Origin: Betaproteobacteria bacterium
GTDB taxonomy: Bacteria > Pseudomonadota > Gammaproteobacteria > Burkholderiales > Usitatibacteraceae
Direction: 5' to 3'
Length of the DNA stretch: 64,000 bases
Assembly (NCBI GenBank): GCA_016711875.1
Contig: JADJSD010000022.1
Span: forward strand, 178,871-242,870
Every line of letters starts with the position of its first letter. The first letter of the stretch is position 1. A program made the translations under genes and the position numbers. Below are positions 9,401 through 22,681 of the stretch, one piece after another. Under the pieces are notes generated by a model. The model did no database searches. It had not been told where the DNA came from and was given only the letters and a program-made list of their open reading frames with translations.

Positions 9401-9778
9401 CGCCAGGTGCTCGACAACCTGGTCGCCAACGCGCTCAAGTTCACCGACCGGGGCGCGGTCACCGTCATCACCTCGCGGGAGGCCGGGCAGCTGCGCGTCA
9501 CGGTCGCCGACACGGGCATCGGCATCCCCGTGGCAGGGCGCGATTCGCTTTTCCGGCCCTTCTCGCGCCTCGACCCCGACCCGGCGCGCGAGGGCACGGG
9601 CCTGGGTCTCGCGATCGTGCGCCGCCTGGTGATGGCGATGGGCGGGGAGCTCGGATTCGACAGCCGCGTCGGCGAGGGCAGCCGCTTCTGGTTCACCCTG
9701 CCGTCCGCCGGTCCCGCCGGCACGCCCCTCCCGTCGACCGCGATGGGCGACAATCCCGCCACCATCCCGGAAGGGTAG
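6452..9778 (+). CDS. Membrane sensor histidine kinase (PAS-GAF-PAS-HisKA-HATPase)
   Basis: 1108-aa sensor kinase. Two hydrophobic helices (about residues 8-30 and 45-65) are followed by a third at about 80-100, then a periplasmic sensor region to about 365, and a further helix (LATYGAMLVFAASLLGGVLAW) near 370. The cytoplasmic part has PAS (about 420-525), GAF (about 545-705), a second PAS (about 715-830), a coiled coil, HisKA with phospho-acceptor His874 in SHELRTPLNSIIGF, and HATPase with the N-box NLVANALKFTD, G1 box VADTGIGIP and G2 box GTGLGLAIVRRL. There is no receiver domain. The response regulator gene starts two bases after the stop, so the pair is almost certainly a two-component system. 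Signal unknown. Confidence 0.93.
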   Translation: MQLSRPLRIALVYAALGLAWIAFSDLALGLLVTDAGEIAWLGAVKGFAFVGVTALVLYAMLARGAAAPPPASATPVDGRLPLALLVAGILAGVVLLVSTYRADERAAEEIDRQLTAMAGSKSSQVELFLAARMRLAAALAASVNTAELPAHGRAPSGDMGSLPWAWLDRASAEAGFEGGAVFVPGESAALVRTGVFPPSAPPATAACTLAIERGRAAHSDLLHEDGRDALYFAAPVSRADGRTIALCLVFRSDPARDLYPLITDSPIETRSGETILTSAAGSSITFYGTLRHRPAGTGPLVLASRADLPAAMAARGRVGVVQGNDYRGEPVQAVLRPVRGTPWTVIAKIDRQEVASLAGASTRLATYGAMLVFAASLLGGVLAWRAQAATAAARERAALAERDQAQRRERDWASLFFSMPFTGMAVTSARSRKWVRFNDRLCQILGYPREELEQLAWTAITHPDDLDKDVAQFRRVLAGEIEGYRLDKRFLHKDGHVIHAVIDVRAIREPDGSVEHFIATVEDTTERVQHLGNLARLRDLYDLLSQTNQAIVRCRSREELFANIVRHAVERGRMRFAWIGLLDERNVLQPVARFGDDRGYVDEVRVRSEGGDPLSRGPSGQAIRAGRHMIANDFAADPALAPWQAAAARAGVGASAAFPIRLADRVVGALNLYAAEKGYFDEDVVRTLDEMALDISFALDHLAARKDLEAAMRLVQDIVDATDAVVSIFDREGRCVLGNRAYAQVIGQPLERIAGSRREDLMPADIAGVLRDNDLEVLASGEPMRFQETHAGTDGRHLYQSAKFPVRDAGGAVSGVGSISVDVTELVRARERLADANRVLEDRVAERTRELTIARDRALAADRVKSLFLATVSHELRTPLNSIIGFTGVLLAGLPGPLNAEQSKQLSIVQASSKHLLQLINDVLDLSKIEAGEFQVAREDFAMHALVQDCLEAFTPDAALRGLALALDRTPGEPRVRADPRRVRQVLDNLVANALKFTDRGAVTVITSREAGQLRVTVADTGIGIPVAGRDSLFRPFSRLDPDPAREGTGLGLAIVRRLVMAMGGELGFDSRVGEGSRFWFTLPSAGPAGTPLPSTAMGDNPATIPEG

Positions 9779-9780
9779 CC

Positions 9781-10821
9781 ATGGCCCGCATCCTGATCGT
9801 CGACGACCACGCCAACGACCGCTATCTCCTGCGCACGGTGCTCGAAGCCGCGGGGCACTCGGTCACCGAATCCGTGAACGGGCGCGAGGCGCTCGCCCTG
9901 GCGCGCGCCGACCCGCCGGACCTGGTCGTGTCCGACGTGCTCATGCCCGAACTCGACGGCTTCGGGCTGTGCCACGAGTGGCACAAGAATCCGCTGCTCG
10001 CGAAGATCCCCTTCGTCTTCTACTCGGCCAACTACGTGAAGCCCGACGAGGAGCGCTTCGCGCGGGCCGCCGGCGCCGCCCTCTTCCTGCAGAAGCCGCT
10101 CGCGCCCGAGGCCCTCGAGGACGCCTTCGCGAAGCTCGTGGGCGCCGAACGCACCGCGCCCCGGACGCTGCCCGAGGGCGAGTTCGCGGCGCGCCACCAG
10201 GACGCGGTCAACCGCAAGCTGCTCGAGCAGATCGAGACCCTGAAGACCACCCAGCGCGGTGTCATCGACCTCGTCTCCCGGCTGGTGGAGGCGAGGGACC
10301 CTTACACGGCGGGCCACGAGCGGCGCGTGGGCGCGCTCGCCGCGGGCATCGGCGTGGAGCTCGGCTTCGACGAGAACCGCTGCGAGGGGCTGCGGTTCGC
10401 GGGCCAGGTGCACGACGTGGGCAAGGTGTCGCTGCCCGCGGAGATCCTGGTGAAACCCGGCCGGCTCACGAACTGGGAGTACGAGCTCGTGAAGTCGCAC
10501 ACGACCGTGGGCCACGACCTGCTCGCGCACCTCGACTTTCCCTGGCCCCTCGCCGACGTGGTGCGCCACCACCACGAGCGCATCGACGGCTCGGGCTATC
10601 CGGACGGCCTCGCGGGCGAGGCGATCGGCATCGAGGCGCGCATCGTGGGCGTCGCGGACGTCGTGGAATCCATGGTCTCGCACCGCCCCTACCGGCCCGC
10701 CCTGGGCATCGAGGCCGCGCTCGCGGAGCTCGAGCGCGGCGCCGGAACGCACTACGACGCGCTTGCCGTGGCCGCCTGTCGCCGGCTCTTCCGCGAACGC
10801 GACTTCCGCCTGCCCGACTAG
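9781..10821 (+). CDS. Response regulator with HD-GYP c-di-GMP phosphodiesterase domain
   Basis: 346-aa output partner of the kinase just upstream. The receiver domain (about residues 1-125) has the acidic pair DD at 8-9, phospho-acceptor Asp52 in VVSDVLMPELDG, and the Lys of QKPL. After a linker, the HD-GYP domain shows the HD pair in GQVHDVGKVSLP (His211, Asp212), the HHERIDGSGYPDGLAGE signature containing GYP, and VADVVESMVSHRPYRPA. HD-GYP domains of this type hydrolyse c-di-GMP. The stop overlaps the convergent GGDEF gene by four bases, which places a phosphodiesterase and a cyclase end to end. Confidence 0.94.
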   Translation: MARILIVDDHANDRYLLRTVLEAAGHSVTESVNGREALALARADPPDLVVSDVLMPELDGFGLCHEWHKNPLLAKIPFVFYSANYVKPDEERFARAAGAALFLQKPLAPEALEDAFAKLVGAERTAPRTLPEGEFAARHQDAVNRKLLEQIETLKTTQRGVIDLVSRLVEARDPYTAGHERRVGALAAGIGVELGFDENRCEGLRFAGQVHDVGKVSLPAEILVKPGRLTNWEYELVKSHTTVGHDLLAHLDFPWPLADVVRHHHERIDGSGYPDGLAGEAIGIEARIVGVADVVESMVSHRPYRPALGIEAALAELERGAGTHYDALAVAACRRLFRERDFRLPD

Positions 10822-12098
10822 CCGGGCGCGAAGAGCGGGAAGAAGGCTCGGTCCACGGCGATGATGTGGCGCGAGACGACGTCCTGCACGAGAAACTCCA
10901 CCACGTCCCCGGGGCGCACGTCGCCGGATTCGACCCGCACGCTCATCTCGCGCGCGCGCCGCAGCAGGCCCGCGTGCGCGCGCCGGTGCTCCTCGAGCTG
11001 CAGGTAGCCGCGCGCGGCGAGGATTTCCTCCTCGTCGGCGAAATGCATCGCGACGTGCTCGATGAGGTCGTCCAGGGCGCCGGCGAACCGGGGCGAGGCG
11101 CCGCGGATGCCCCAGGCGGCGTCGATGAGCGCGTTGGCCAGGCGGAAGATCTCCCGGTGCTCTGCATCGATCACCGGATCGCCGCATTCCAGGCCTTCCA
11201 TCCATTGCAGGTGCAGTGCCGCTCCCCCGCCCTGCCGGGCCCACGAGTCGGAGGCCCCGCGCCGGTCGATCACGACGCGGTCGCGCCCCGCCCGCTTGGC
11301 CTCGTAGAGCGCGGCGTCCAGGCGCGCGAACCAGGCCGCCGCGTCCTCGCCGGCGTCGTGCTCGGCGACGCCCGCGCTCACCGTGAGCCGGCCGACGCCC
11401 TCGAAATCGTGCGCGATCACCGCACGCCGGACGTTCTCGGCGACGGTTCCCGCGCCGCGGTAGCCGGCCCCGGATACCAGGAGCGCGAACTCCTCGCCGC
11501 CCCAGCGGAAGAGCACGTCCGAGGCGCGCACGCGAATCCGGATGAGCCCCACCAGCTCGCGCAGCACGCTGTCGCCCGCCGCGTGGCCGAAGCGGTCGTT
11601 CACCTGCTTGAAGTGGTCGATGTCGATGAGCACGAGGGCGACGGAGCGGCGGCTTTCCTCGCTCCTCGCGATCTCCACGCCGATCACCCGGTCGAAGTGC
11701 GCGCGGTTCCAGGCGCCGGTGAGGTAGTCCGTGGCGGTGTCGTTCTCCAGGCGCGCCAGGCGCTCGCGCAGCGCCGCGAGTTCCTGCGCCGCCACGTCCT
11801 CGCCGGCGTCCTCCACCACCAGGAGCACGCGGTTCGTGAGCGCGATGGCCCGCGCCGCGAGCTCGGCGCCCTCGGCGGCGACCATCACGTCGCACCAGCC
11901 TTCGGGCCGGGCGCGTGCACTCGCGATGGCCGCCTGGCAGCTCGCGAGCGCGATGCCCTCGGAGCCGAAGCGGGCGGCGAAGCGCTTGTTCGCGATCGCC
12001 ACCGAGCCGTCGCGGGCGAGGAGCGCGCTCGCCGTCGGGAACTGGCGGTAGGCTTCCAGCAGGTCGGCGCCGGGACGCGGCGCTTCGGTCGGGCTCAC
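10818..12098 (-). CDS. Diguanylate cyclase with C-terminal hemerythrin domain
   Basis: 426-aa protein predicted to make c-di-GMP. A short PAS-like N-terminal part (SALLARDGSVAIANKRFAAR) leads to a GGDEF domain starting DTATDYLTGAWNRAHFDRV. Its catalytic loop WGGEEFALL has GGEEF at about residues 200-204, and an allosteric I-site RASD lies exactly five residues before it. The last 140 residues are a bacteriohemerythrin: DPVIDAEHREIF, HVAMHFADEEE and HRRAHAGLL supply the di-iron His and Glu ligands, so oxygen or redox sensing is likely. The GTG start overlaps the stop of the big hybrid kinase (GTGA), so the two are translationally coupled. Confidence 0.92.
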   Translation of the reverse strand: MSPTEAPRPGADLLEAYRQFPTASALLARDGSVAIANKRFAARFGSEGIALASCQAAIASARARPEGWCDVMVAAEGAELAARAIALTNRVLLVVEDAGEDVAAQELAALRERLARLENDTATDYLTGAWNRAHFDRVIGVEIARSEESRRSVALVLIDIDHFKQVNDRFGHAAGDSVLRELVGLIRIRVRASDVLFRWGGEEFALLVSGAGYRGAGTVAENVRRAVIAHDFEGVGRLTVSAGVAEHDAGEDAAAWFARLDAALYEAKRAGRDRVVIDRRGASDSWARQGGGAALHLQWMEGLECGDPVIDAEHREIFRLANALIDAAWGIRGASPRFAGALDDLIEHVAMHFADEEEILAARGYLQLEEHRRAHAGLLRRAREMSVRVESGDVRPGDVVEFLVQDVVSRHIIAVDRAFFPLFAPG

Positions 12099-15000
12099 GT
12101 CGCGATCCCCGCCTCGCCCTCGCGCTCGGCATTCCGGAGCAGGGCGAGCGCCTCGTCGAACTGGAACGAGGCGATGCGCCGGCCCACGTCCTCGGCGACC
12201 GGGCCCAGGGCCGCGGCGATGCGCGAGGCATGTTCGGTGAAGTAGGCGCCGGCGCGCACGTCGTCGCCGGCGAGAAGCGCCTCCAGTTCGCTCACGGCGG
12301 CGCGCGCGTGCGCCGGATCGACCGGGGCCGCCGCGGCGGCTTCTGCGGCGGGCAGCACGGCGTCGAGCCGGTCCGCGACCTGCCGGCACGCGCCCTCGAA
12401 TCGCGCCACCACCGGCGCGAGTCTTTCCCCGTCCATCTCGCCCTCGCGCAGCAGCCGCTCGAGTTGCGCGGCGATCGCGCTCAGGTCACGGGCACCCAGC
12501 GTCGCGGCCACGCCCTTGACGGTGTGCGCGAGCCGCTCGGCATCCGCCCGCCGCCCGGCGGCGAGGAGGGGCGCGAGGGTTCCCGCCTCGCGCGCCCGCT
12601 CGCGGGCGAAGAGCCGAAGCATCCGCACGTAGCTCGTCCAGTTGCCGCGCACCGAGCGAAGGCCCGCGACGACGTCGAGGCCCTCGAGGGCCATGAGGCG
12701 TTCGCGCAGGGCCGCCTGCGCGCTGGGCGCCGCAACCGAGAGTTCCTCGGCGCGTGGCTTCGTGCCCGTGAAGCGGCTGACGGCCTCGAAGAGCACCTCC
12801 GGGTCCACGGGCTTCGCGACGAAATCGTTCATGCCCGCGAGACGCGCTCGCTCGCGATCCTCGCGGTAGACGTTGGCCGTCATGGCGACGATCGGCGTGG
12901 CCCGGTGTCGCGCCGTGTCGCGCAGCCGCCGCGACGCCTCGAAGCCGTCCATCAGGGGCATCTGCACGTCCATGAGGACGAGATCGTAGTCGCGGTCGCG
13001 GGCCTGCTCCAGGGCCTCGGCGCCGTTGCCCGCGAGATCCACGGCGTATCCCGCCATCCGCAGCATCTCGAGCGCGACCTCCTGGTTGATCGGATCGTCC
13101 TCCACGAGCAGGATGCGGGTGCCCTCGGGGTCCCGTCCGCTGCCGGGCATCGACTTCGCCGGCCCGGCCGACGGCACGAGTTCCCCCGTGGCGCGGCCCA
13201 TCGGCAGGACGAACCAGAAGGTGCTGCCCTCGCCGGGACGGCTCTCGACGCCCAGGCTCCCGTCCATGGCTTCCACGAGGCGCCGGCAGATGGCAAGCCC
13301 CAGGCCGGTGCCGCCGTAGCGGCGCGTGGTGGACACATCCGCCTGCTCGAAGGGCCGGAAGAGGCGCTCGCGCTGCTCCGGCCCGATGCCGATGCCGGTG
13401 TCCTCGACCTCGAAGCGCACCGCGAACCGCTCGCCGGGCTCCGGGCTCAGGCGCAGGTGGATCGCGCCGGACTCGGTGAATTTCACGGCGTTGGTCGCGA
13501 GATTCATGAGGATCTGGCTCAGGCGCAGCGGATCGCTCCTCACGCCGGCGGGCAGGCCCGGCGCGGCCTCGACGGTCGCCTCCAGGCCCTTCTGCTCGGC
13601 GCGGGCGCTCGCCGTGCCCCAGGCCTCGCGCACGACCTCCATCAGGTCGAAGTCCACGCGCTCGATGGCGAGGAAGCCCGCCTCCACCTTCGACAGGTCG
13701 AGGATGTCGTTCACGATCGACAGCAGGTGGTGCGCGGACGCATCGATCTTCTTCAGGCGGGCGACCTGCTCGGCGCCCAGTCCGGAGGACTGGACGAGCC
13801 GGGCGAGCCCGATGATGGCATTGAGCGGCGTGCGGATCTCGTGGCTCATGTTGGCGAGGAACGCGCTCTTCGCGATGCTGGCCGCCTCGGCCCGCGCGCT
13901 CGCCTCGGCGAGTGCCGCCGTGCGGTGCTTCACGAGTTCCTCGAGGTGGCCGCGGTGGCGTTCGAGCTCGGCGGCCATGCGCTTGCGATCGGTGATGTCG
14001 TCCTTGATCGCGATGTAGTGCGTGATCCGGCCGTCCGGCTGGCGCATGGGCGCGATGATGGCGAACTCCACGTACTCCGTGCCGTCCTTGCGGCGGTTCA
14101 CGAACTCGCCCTTCCACGGCTCGCCGCGCGAGAGCGCCGCCCACATGTCTTCGAAGACCGCCCGGGGCGTCCTGCCGGACTGCAGCACCCGCGGGTTCTG
14201 CCCGATCACGTCCTCGCGCGAATAGCCCGAGTGGCGCACGAACGCCTCGTTCACGTACTCGATGCGCGCGTCGAGGTCGCTGATCACGATGCTCTCCGGG
14301 CTCTGCTCGACGGCGAGCACGAGCTTCCTGAGCTGCTCCTCGACGTTCTTGCGCTCGGTCACGTCCTCGTTGACCGCCACGTAGTGCGTGATGCGGCCGG
14401 CCGAATCGCGAAGCGGCGCGACGTTCGCGACCTCCACCTGCGGCGCGCCGTTCTTCCTCAGGTTGACGAACTCGCCCTTCCAGGGCCGGCCGGCCGCGAG
14501 TTCGCCCCACATCGCCTCGTAGGTCGCGCGCGGCGTGCGGCCCGACTGCAGGATGCGCGGGTTGCGCCCGATCATCTCCTCGCGCGAATAGCCGGTGTGC
14601 CGGATGAACGCCTCGTTCACGTACACCGTGTTCGCCTCGGTATCCGTGATGATCACCCCGTTGGGGCTCTGCTGGATGACCGCCGAGAGCTTGCCGATCT
14701 CGGCCTGGGCGGCCTTCTGCGCGGTGACTTCCTGCCAGGAGCCGACCCGCTCGACCACGCGGCCGGCCGCGTCCCGCTCGACCCGCAGCCGGTCGTGGAT
14801 CCAGATGTAGTGGCCAGCCTGGTGGCGGAACCGGTACTCGTGCTCGATGTCGCCCTCGTCCACCAGGGAGCGGCTGCGCGCGATCGCCTCGTCGCGATCG
14901 TCGGGATGCACGTGACCGGACCAGAAATCCGGCAGCAGCACCTCGCGCTTGGGGTACCCGATCACGCGCTCGACGTTGTCGCTCACGTCCGTCGTCTCGT

Positions 15001-18000
15001 AGCCGGCGGGGCCGGGCCGCAGCGAGTAGACGACGACCGGGCTCACGTCGAGCAGGTGGGCCAGGCGGGCGGCCGCGTCCTGGGCGACCGACCGCGCCTC
15101 GTCGCGCGCCGCACGGTCGCGGATGGCGCGGATGCCGAAGCTCAGGGCGTCGGCCATGCCGCCCAGGTGCGCGATCTCCTCGTCGTCGAAGGCGTCGAGC
15201 TCGCCCGCGAAGATCGTGAGCGCCCCGCCCGCCCGCGAGCCCTCCCCCAGCAGGGGCAAGGCGATGCAGGAGCCGAAGCCGTGACGCAGGGCGTCCTCGC
15301 GCCAGGGGGCGAACGACGGGTCGCTCACCAGGTAGCGCGCCGACACCGGGCGGCGCTCCCGGATGGCGCGCCCGACCGGGCCGCGGCCCCAGTCGTCCTC
15401 CGCCCAGGAGACTCGCGCGGTGCGGACATGTTCCTCGCCCACCCCGGCGTGGGCGCGCAGCCGCACCGGGCGACCCTCGCCGTCCTCGGCATAGCCGATC
15501 CACGCCATGCGATAACCGGCCGAGGCCACCACGCTGCGGCAGACGCCCTCGAGCAGTTCCGGTTCGCTCTGGGCGAACACGATGGAGCGGGTCGCGTCAA
15601 CGATGGCGCGCAGGTCCCGGTTGGCGCGCAGCACCTGGCCTTCCGCCCGCTTCGCCTCGGTGATATCGGTCCAGAGCACGGCGAGGTACGCGTGCCCCTG
15701 CACCTCGATGGGCCGCGCGCTCAGGCGCGCGTCGCGCACGGCGCCGCTGCGGTGGCGAAGGCACGTCTCGACAAGCGCGCCGCCGGGCTGTCGCAGCCGC
15801 ACGAGCCCTTCCCGCAGCGAAACGGCGCCCAGGCCCGCGTCCAGGTCGAGGAAGCGCACGCCGGCGAACTCCTCCTCGGTGTAGCCGAGCGATCGCCAGG
15901 CCGCTTCGTTGAATTCGACCATCTCGCCGCTGTCCGGATCGACCAGCGCGATCGCCTCGCGGGCCTGGCTCACGATGGCCGTGTGCACCGCCTCGCGGGC
16001 GCGCGTGGCGAGCGCTTGCGCGTGACGGTCGATGAATTCCGTGAGGCGCTTGGCGATCGCCTCGAGGAGTTCGCGTTCCCCGCGCAGGAAGCTCTCGTCC
16101 TGCCTCGCGTCTTCCGGCCCGGCATGGGCCACGGCGACTTCCCCCTCGCGGCCCGCCGCGACGAACGCGACCCGCAGCGCGATGCGATCCTCCCGCAGCC
16201 CCGGGGTCGCGATCTCGAAATCGCCGTGGCGGATGCGGGCCGACGCCAGCTCCGGATGCAGCCATCCCGGCGGGATCCGGGACGCCACGGCCGCGAGCAC
16301 CTCCGCCACCGGGCGGTCGATGGACTCGGTGTCGCGGAAGACTTCGTAGAGGCAACGCAGCTCCTTCATGCGTTCGCGCAGCGCCACGCGCAGCGCGTGC
16401 GGCTCGGTGATGTCCTGCACGACGCCGACCGTGTACCTCGCCCCCTCGGGCGTCTCGCGCGATTCGCCGCTTTCCTCCACGACGCGCCGGCTCGCCGGCA
16501 GCGAATAGGTCACCCGGTAGGGCCCGGGTTGCGCGCGAGCCGCCAGGACGCCGGGCCGCTCGCCGGCCGCGATGCCCGCGGTGAGCGCCGCGAGGCTCGC
16601 CGGCGGCGCGGCGGGATCCGCCCCGAAGATGCGCAGCAACTCGTCCGAGGCCACGAACGCCCCGGGCTCAGGGCCTTCATGCCACGAGCCGATCCGCGCG
16701 ATGCGCTGCGCCTCCAGGAGCTGGCGGCGGCTCTCGGCGAGCGCGTCCTCGGCCTGGACGAGTCCGGCATGGTCGCGGAAGGCCACCAGCGTGCGAGCGA
16801 GATCCGCGCCCATTTCCTCCACGAGACGGCTTTCGTCGTCCTCGAACGCCTCGGGGTCGGCATGGGACACCACGAGCACGCCGAGCGGCAGCTTCCCGTC
16901 GAGCAGCGGCACCGCGAGACGGACGCCGGCACGCGCGTCGGCCACGCGGCGCGAGCCTTCGAAACCGGCGATGTCGATGGGCGCATCGGCGCCCTCGATG
17001 ACGCCCCGCGCGAGCGCGGGAGCGATCGATGCGTCCGCGGCCGGCGCCGCGAAGCCCACCCAGGCCCCCCGGTAGCCGCCGGACGAGACGAACGCCGCGA
17101 GCATCGAACCCACCACGGCTTCGCGGTCCGGCAGGTCCACGCGGGCGCGCCGCGCCGAAACGAGCGCACGCAGCGCGCGATTGGTGCCCGCCGTCGCCTT
17201 CATCGATTCCAGCGACTGCGCCATGTCGTCGAACGCGCGGGCCAGGCGGCCCATCTCTCCCGCCGCGCCCGGAAGCCCCGCCCGCGCCGAGAAGTCGCCG
17301 GTGCCCACGCGCCTGGCGGCCCCGGTGATCTTCACGAGGGGCCGCAGCAGCAAGGCATCGGTACCCACCCACAGCAGCCCGAAGAAAATCGACGTGAGAC
17401 CGAACGCGACGAGGAGGACCGCCTGCAGCCGGCGCTGGGCCGGCGCGATCACGGCGTCGAGAATGTCGCTCGAGACGAGAGTGAGCTCCTGGCCGCCGAC
17501 ACGTCCCAGGCTCGCGTACGCGAAGACGCGCGTCGGGCCATCCGCGATGCCCCCGAGGATCGTTGCGCCGGCCCGGCGCGCGCGCACGGCCTGGAAGGCC
17601 GGCGTCCCCGAGATATCCCGGCCCACCACCCCGTCCGGATCGGGGTGCCTCGCGATGACGATGCCGGCCTCGTCGACCAGGGCCATCCGCAGCGTGTCGC
17701 GGCCCACGGTCCCGAGCGTGCCCTCGATGCCGGTGAGGCTCACCGGCGCGACGAGCAGCGCCTGGAGCTTCCCGGAAGGATCGCGCACGGGCCGGTAGAT
17801 GGAGAAGGCGAATTCGCCCGCGGCGGCCCCGGCCGTGAAGTCCCCGATCACCAGGTCGGTCGCGACGAGCGCGCGCTCGCGCGAGAAGCTCGAGGCAGAC
17901 TGCGCTCTGCCGGCGGGCCCGCAGGCCCGGTTGCCCTGTGCATCGAGCAGGCGCAGCGGCCCCTGCCCCGGCACGGTCAGGGCGACCGACGCGCAATCGG

Positions 18001-18256
18001 GTCGGCCGCCCGCATCGTGGCGCAGCCCACGGGCGGCGGCCTCGAGGGTGACGGAGGCGTGCTCGATTGCGAGGCGCTGGCGGGCCGCGATCTCCCTGAC
18101 CGCGAAGGACAGGCGATCCCTCGCCACCCGGAGGTCATGATCGCGGTCGGCGAGCGCGAGGTAGGCGATGCCCGCCATGAGCGCGAGCGCGCAGGCGGCG
18201 AAGAAGGCCGCCAGCCGCTGCCGCAGTCCGAGCTCGCCGAACGCGCCTTTCGCCAT
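12095..18256 (-). CDS. Giant hybrid histidine kinase, 5 PAS + 3 GAF, REC and HPt
   Basis: 2053-aa membrane sensor. TM1 (about 12-32), a periplasmic Cache-like domain, TM2 (VLLVAFGLTSIFFGLLWV, about 290) and HAMP are followed by an alternating GAF/PAS array: GAF, PAS, GAF-like, PAS, GAF, then three PAS. Then come HisKA (His1472 in MSHEIRTPLNAIIGL), HATPase (NLATNAVKFTESG, GTGLGLAICRRL), a receiver with Asp1763 in LMDVQMPLMDG, and an HPt domain with His1911 in LAHTVKGVAATLGA, so a full phosphorelay is encoded in one chain. The last two PAS domains are near copies. It is followed by the coupled GGDEF-hemerythrin gene and preceded by a REC-HD-GYP gene 26 bases away. The start at ATG 18256 (MAKGAFGELGLRQR) gives a proper cytoplasmic N-terminus. 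Confidence 0.92.
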   Translation of the reverse strand: MAKGAFGELGLRQRLAAFFAACALALMAGIAYLALADRDHDLRVARDRLSFAVREIAARQRLAIEHASVTLEAAARGLRHDAGGRPDCASVALTVPGQGPLRLLDAQGNRACGPAGRAQSASSFSRERALVATDLVIGDFTAGAAAGEFAFSIYRPVRDPSGKLQALLVAPVSLTGIEGTLGTVGRDTLRMALVDEAGIVIARHPDPDGVVGRDISGTPAFQAVRARRAGATILGGIADGPTRVFAYASLGRVGGQELTLVSSDILDAVIAPAQRRLQAVLLVAFGLTSIFFGLLWVGTDALLLRPLVKITGAARRVGTGDFSARAGLPGAAGEMGRLARAFDDMAQSLESMKATAGTNRALRALVSARRARVDLPDREAVVGSMLAAFVSSGGYRGAWVGFAAPAADASIAPALARGVIEGADAPIDIAGFEGSRRVADARAGVRLAVPLLDGKLPLGVLVVSHADPEAFEDDESRLVEEMGADLARTLVAFRDHAGLVQAEDALAESRRQLLEAQRIARIGSWHEGPEPGAFVASDELLRIFGADPAAPPASLAALTAGIAAGERPGVLAARAQPGPYRVTYSLPASRRVVEESGESRETPEGARYTVGVVQDITEPHALRVALRERMKELRCLYEVFRDTESIDRPVAEVLAAVASRIPPGWLHPELASARIRHGDFEIATPGLREDRIALRVAFVAAGREGEVAVAHAGPEDARQDESFLRGERELLEAIAKRLTEFIDRHAQALATRAREAVHTAIVSQAREAIALVDPDSGEMVEFNEAAWRSLGYTEEEFAGVRFLDLDAGLGAVSLREGLVRLRQPGGALVETCLRHRSGAVRDARLSARPIEVQGHAYLAVLWTDITEAKRAEGQVLRANRDLRAIVDATRSIVFAQSEPELLEGVCRSVVASAGYRMAWIGYAEDGEGRPVRLRAHAGVGEEHVRTARVSWAEDDWGRGPVGRAIRERRPVSARYLVSDPSFAPWREDALRHGFGSCIALPLLGEGSRAGGALTIFAGELDAFDDEEIAHLGGMADALSFGIRAIRDRAARDEARSVAQDAAARLAHLLDVSPVVVYSLRPGPAGYETTDVSDNVERVIGYPKREVLLPDFWSGHVHPDDRDEAIARSRSLVDEGDIEHEYRFRHQAGHYIWIHDRLRVERDAAGRVVERVGSWQEVTAQKAAQAEIGKLSAVIQQSPNGVIITDTEANTVYVNEAFIRHTGYSREEMIGRNPRILQSGRTPRATYEAMWGELAAGRPWKGEFVNLRKNGAPQVEVANVAPLRDSAGRITHYVAVNEDVTERKNVEEQLRKLVLAVEQSPESIVISDLDARIEYVNEAFVRHSGYSREDVIGQNPRVLQSGRTPRAVFEDMWAALSRGEPWKGEFVNRRKDGTEYVEFAIIAPMRQPDGRITHYIAIKDDITDRKRMAAELERHRGHLEELVKHRTAALAEASARAEAASIAKSAFLANMSHEIRTPLNAIIGLARLVQSSGLGAEQVARLKKIDASAHHLLSIVNDILDLSKVEAGFLAIERVDFDLMEVVREAWGTASARAEQKGLEATVEAAPGLPAGVRSDPLRLSQILMNLATNAVKFTESGAIHLRLSPEPGERFAVRFEVEDTGIGIGPEQRERLFRPFEQADVSTTRRYGGTGLGLAICRRLVEAMDGSLGVESRPGEGSTFWFVLPMGRATGELVPSAGPAKSMPGSGRDPEGTRILLVEDDPINQEVALEMLRMAGYAVDLAGNGAEALEQARDRDYDLVLMDVQMPLMDGFEASRRLRDTARHRATPIVAMTANVYREDRERARLAGMNDFVAKPVDPEVLFEAVSRFTGTKPRAEELSVAAPSAQAALRERLMALEGLDVVAGLRSVRGNWTSYVRMLRLFARERAREAGTLAPLLAAGRRADAERLAHTVKGVAATLGARDLSAIAAQLERLLREGEMDGERLAPVVARFEGACRQVADRLDAVLPAAEAAAAAPVDPAHARAAVSELEALLAGDDVRAGAYFTEHASRIAAALGPVAEDVGRRIASFQFDEALALLRNAEREGEAGIAT

Positions 18257-18282
18257 GGCCTCGCCCGCGACCGGCGCCGCGC

Positions 18283-19452
<1,170 letters not shown>

Positions 19453-19572
19453 GGAATCTCCTTCGCGTTCCGGCCCCGTGCGCGTCCGCACGTGCCATCC
19501 GACCGATGGTAGGCAGTCCACCCGCCCCCGGCCCTGCGCTAGGTCAAGGGGCACGGACGATTGTAGGCGCCT

Positions 19573-22419
<2,847 letters not shown>

Positions 22420-22681
22420 GGGGTCCTCCTGGACCGCGGCCGGGCGCTCGAAAGCGCTCGATCGCGTGGGAGCGAAACCGCATTCACAATGCACGTTCGG
22501 CCCACCGGCCACAACCGCGTCGGTCAAACGCGCGGCGCATCCGATCTCGCGCGGCGTCAGGCTTCGCCGGCATCTGTGTGCGCTGCCAGACGGACGCGGG
22601 CCAGGGGCTGCGCGATGCTCGCATACGCCTCGGGACGCCACCGGTGTCCCGCCAATCGGCGCCCTATCGAATCGAGGTCCC

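Noticed and set aside
22420..22681. Intergenic region checked for an RNA gene or promoter
   Set aside because: 262 bases between the ethylene-type kinase and the small exported protein; no clear hexamers, hairpin with T run, or ORF with support was found.
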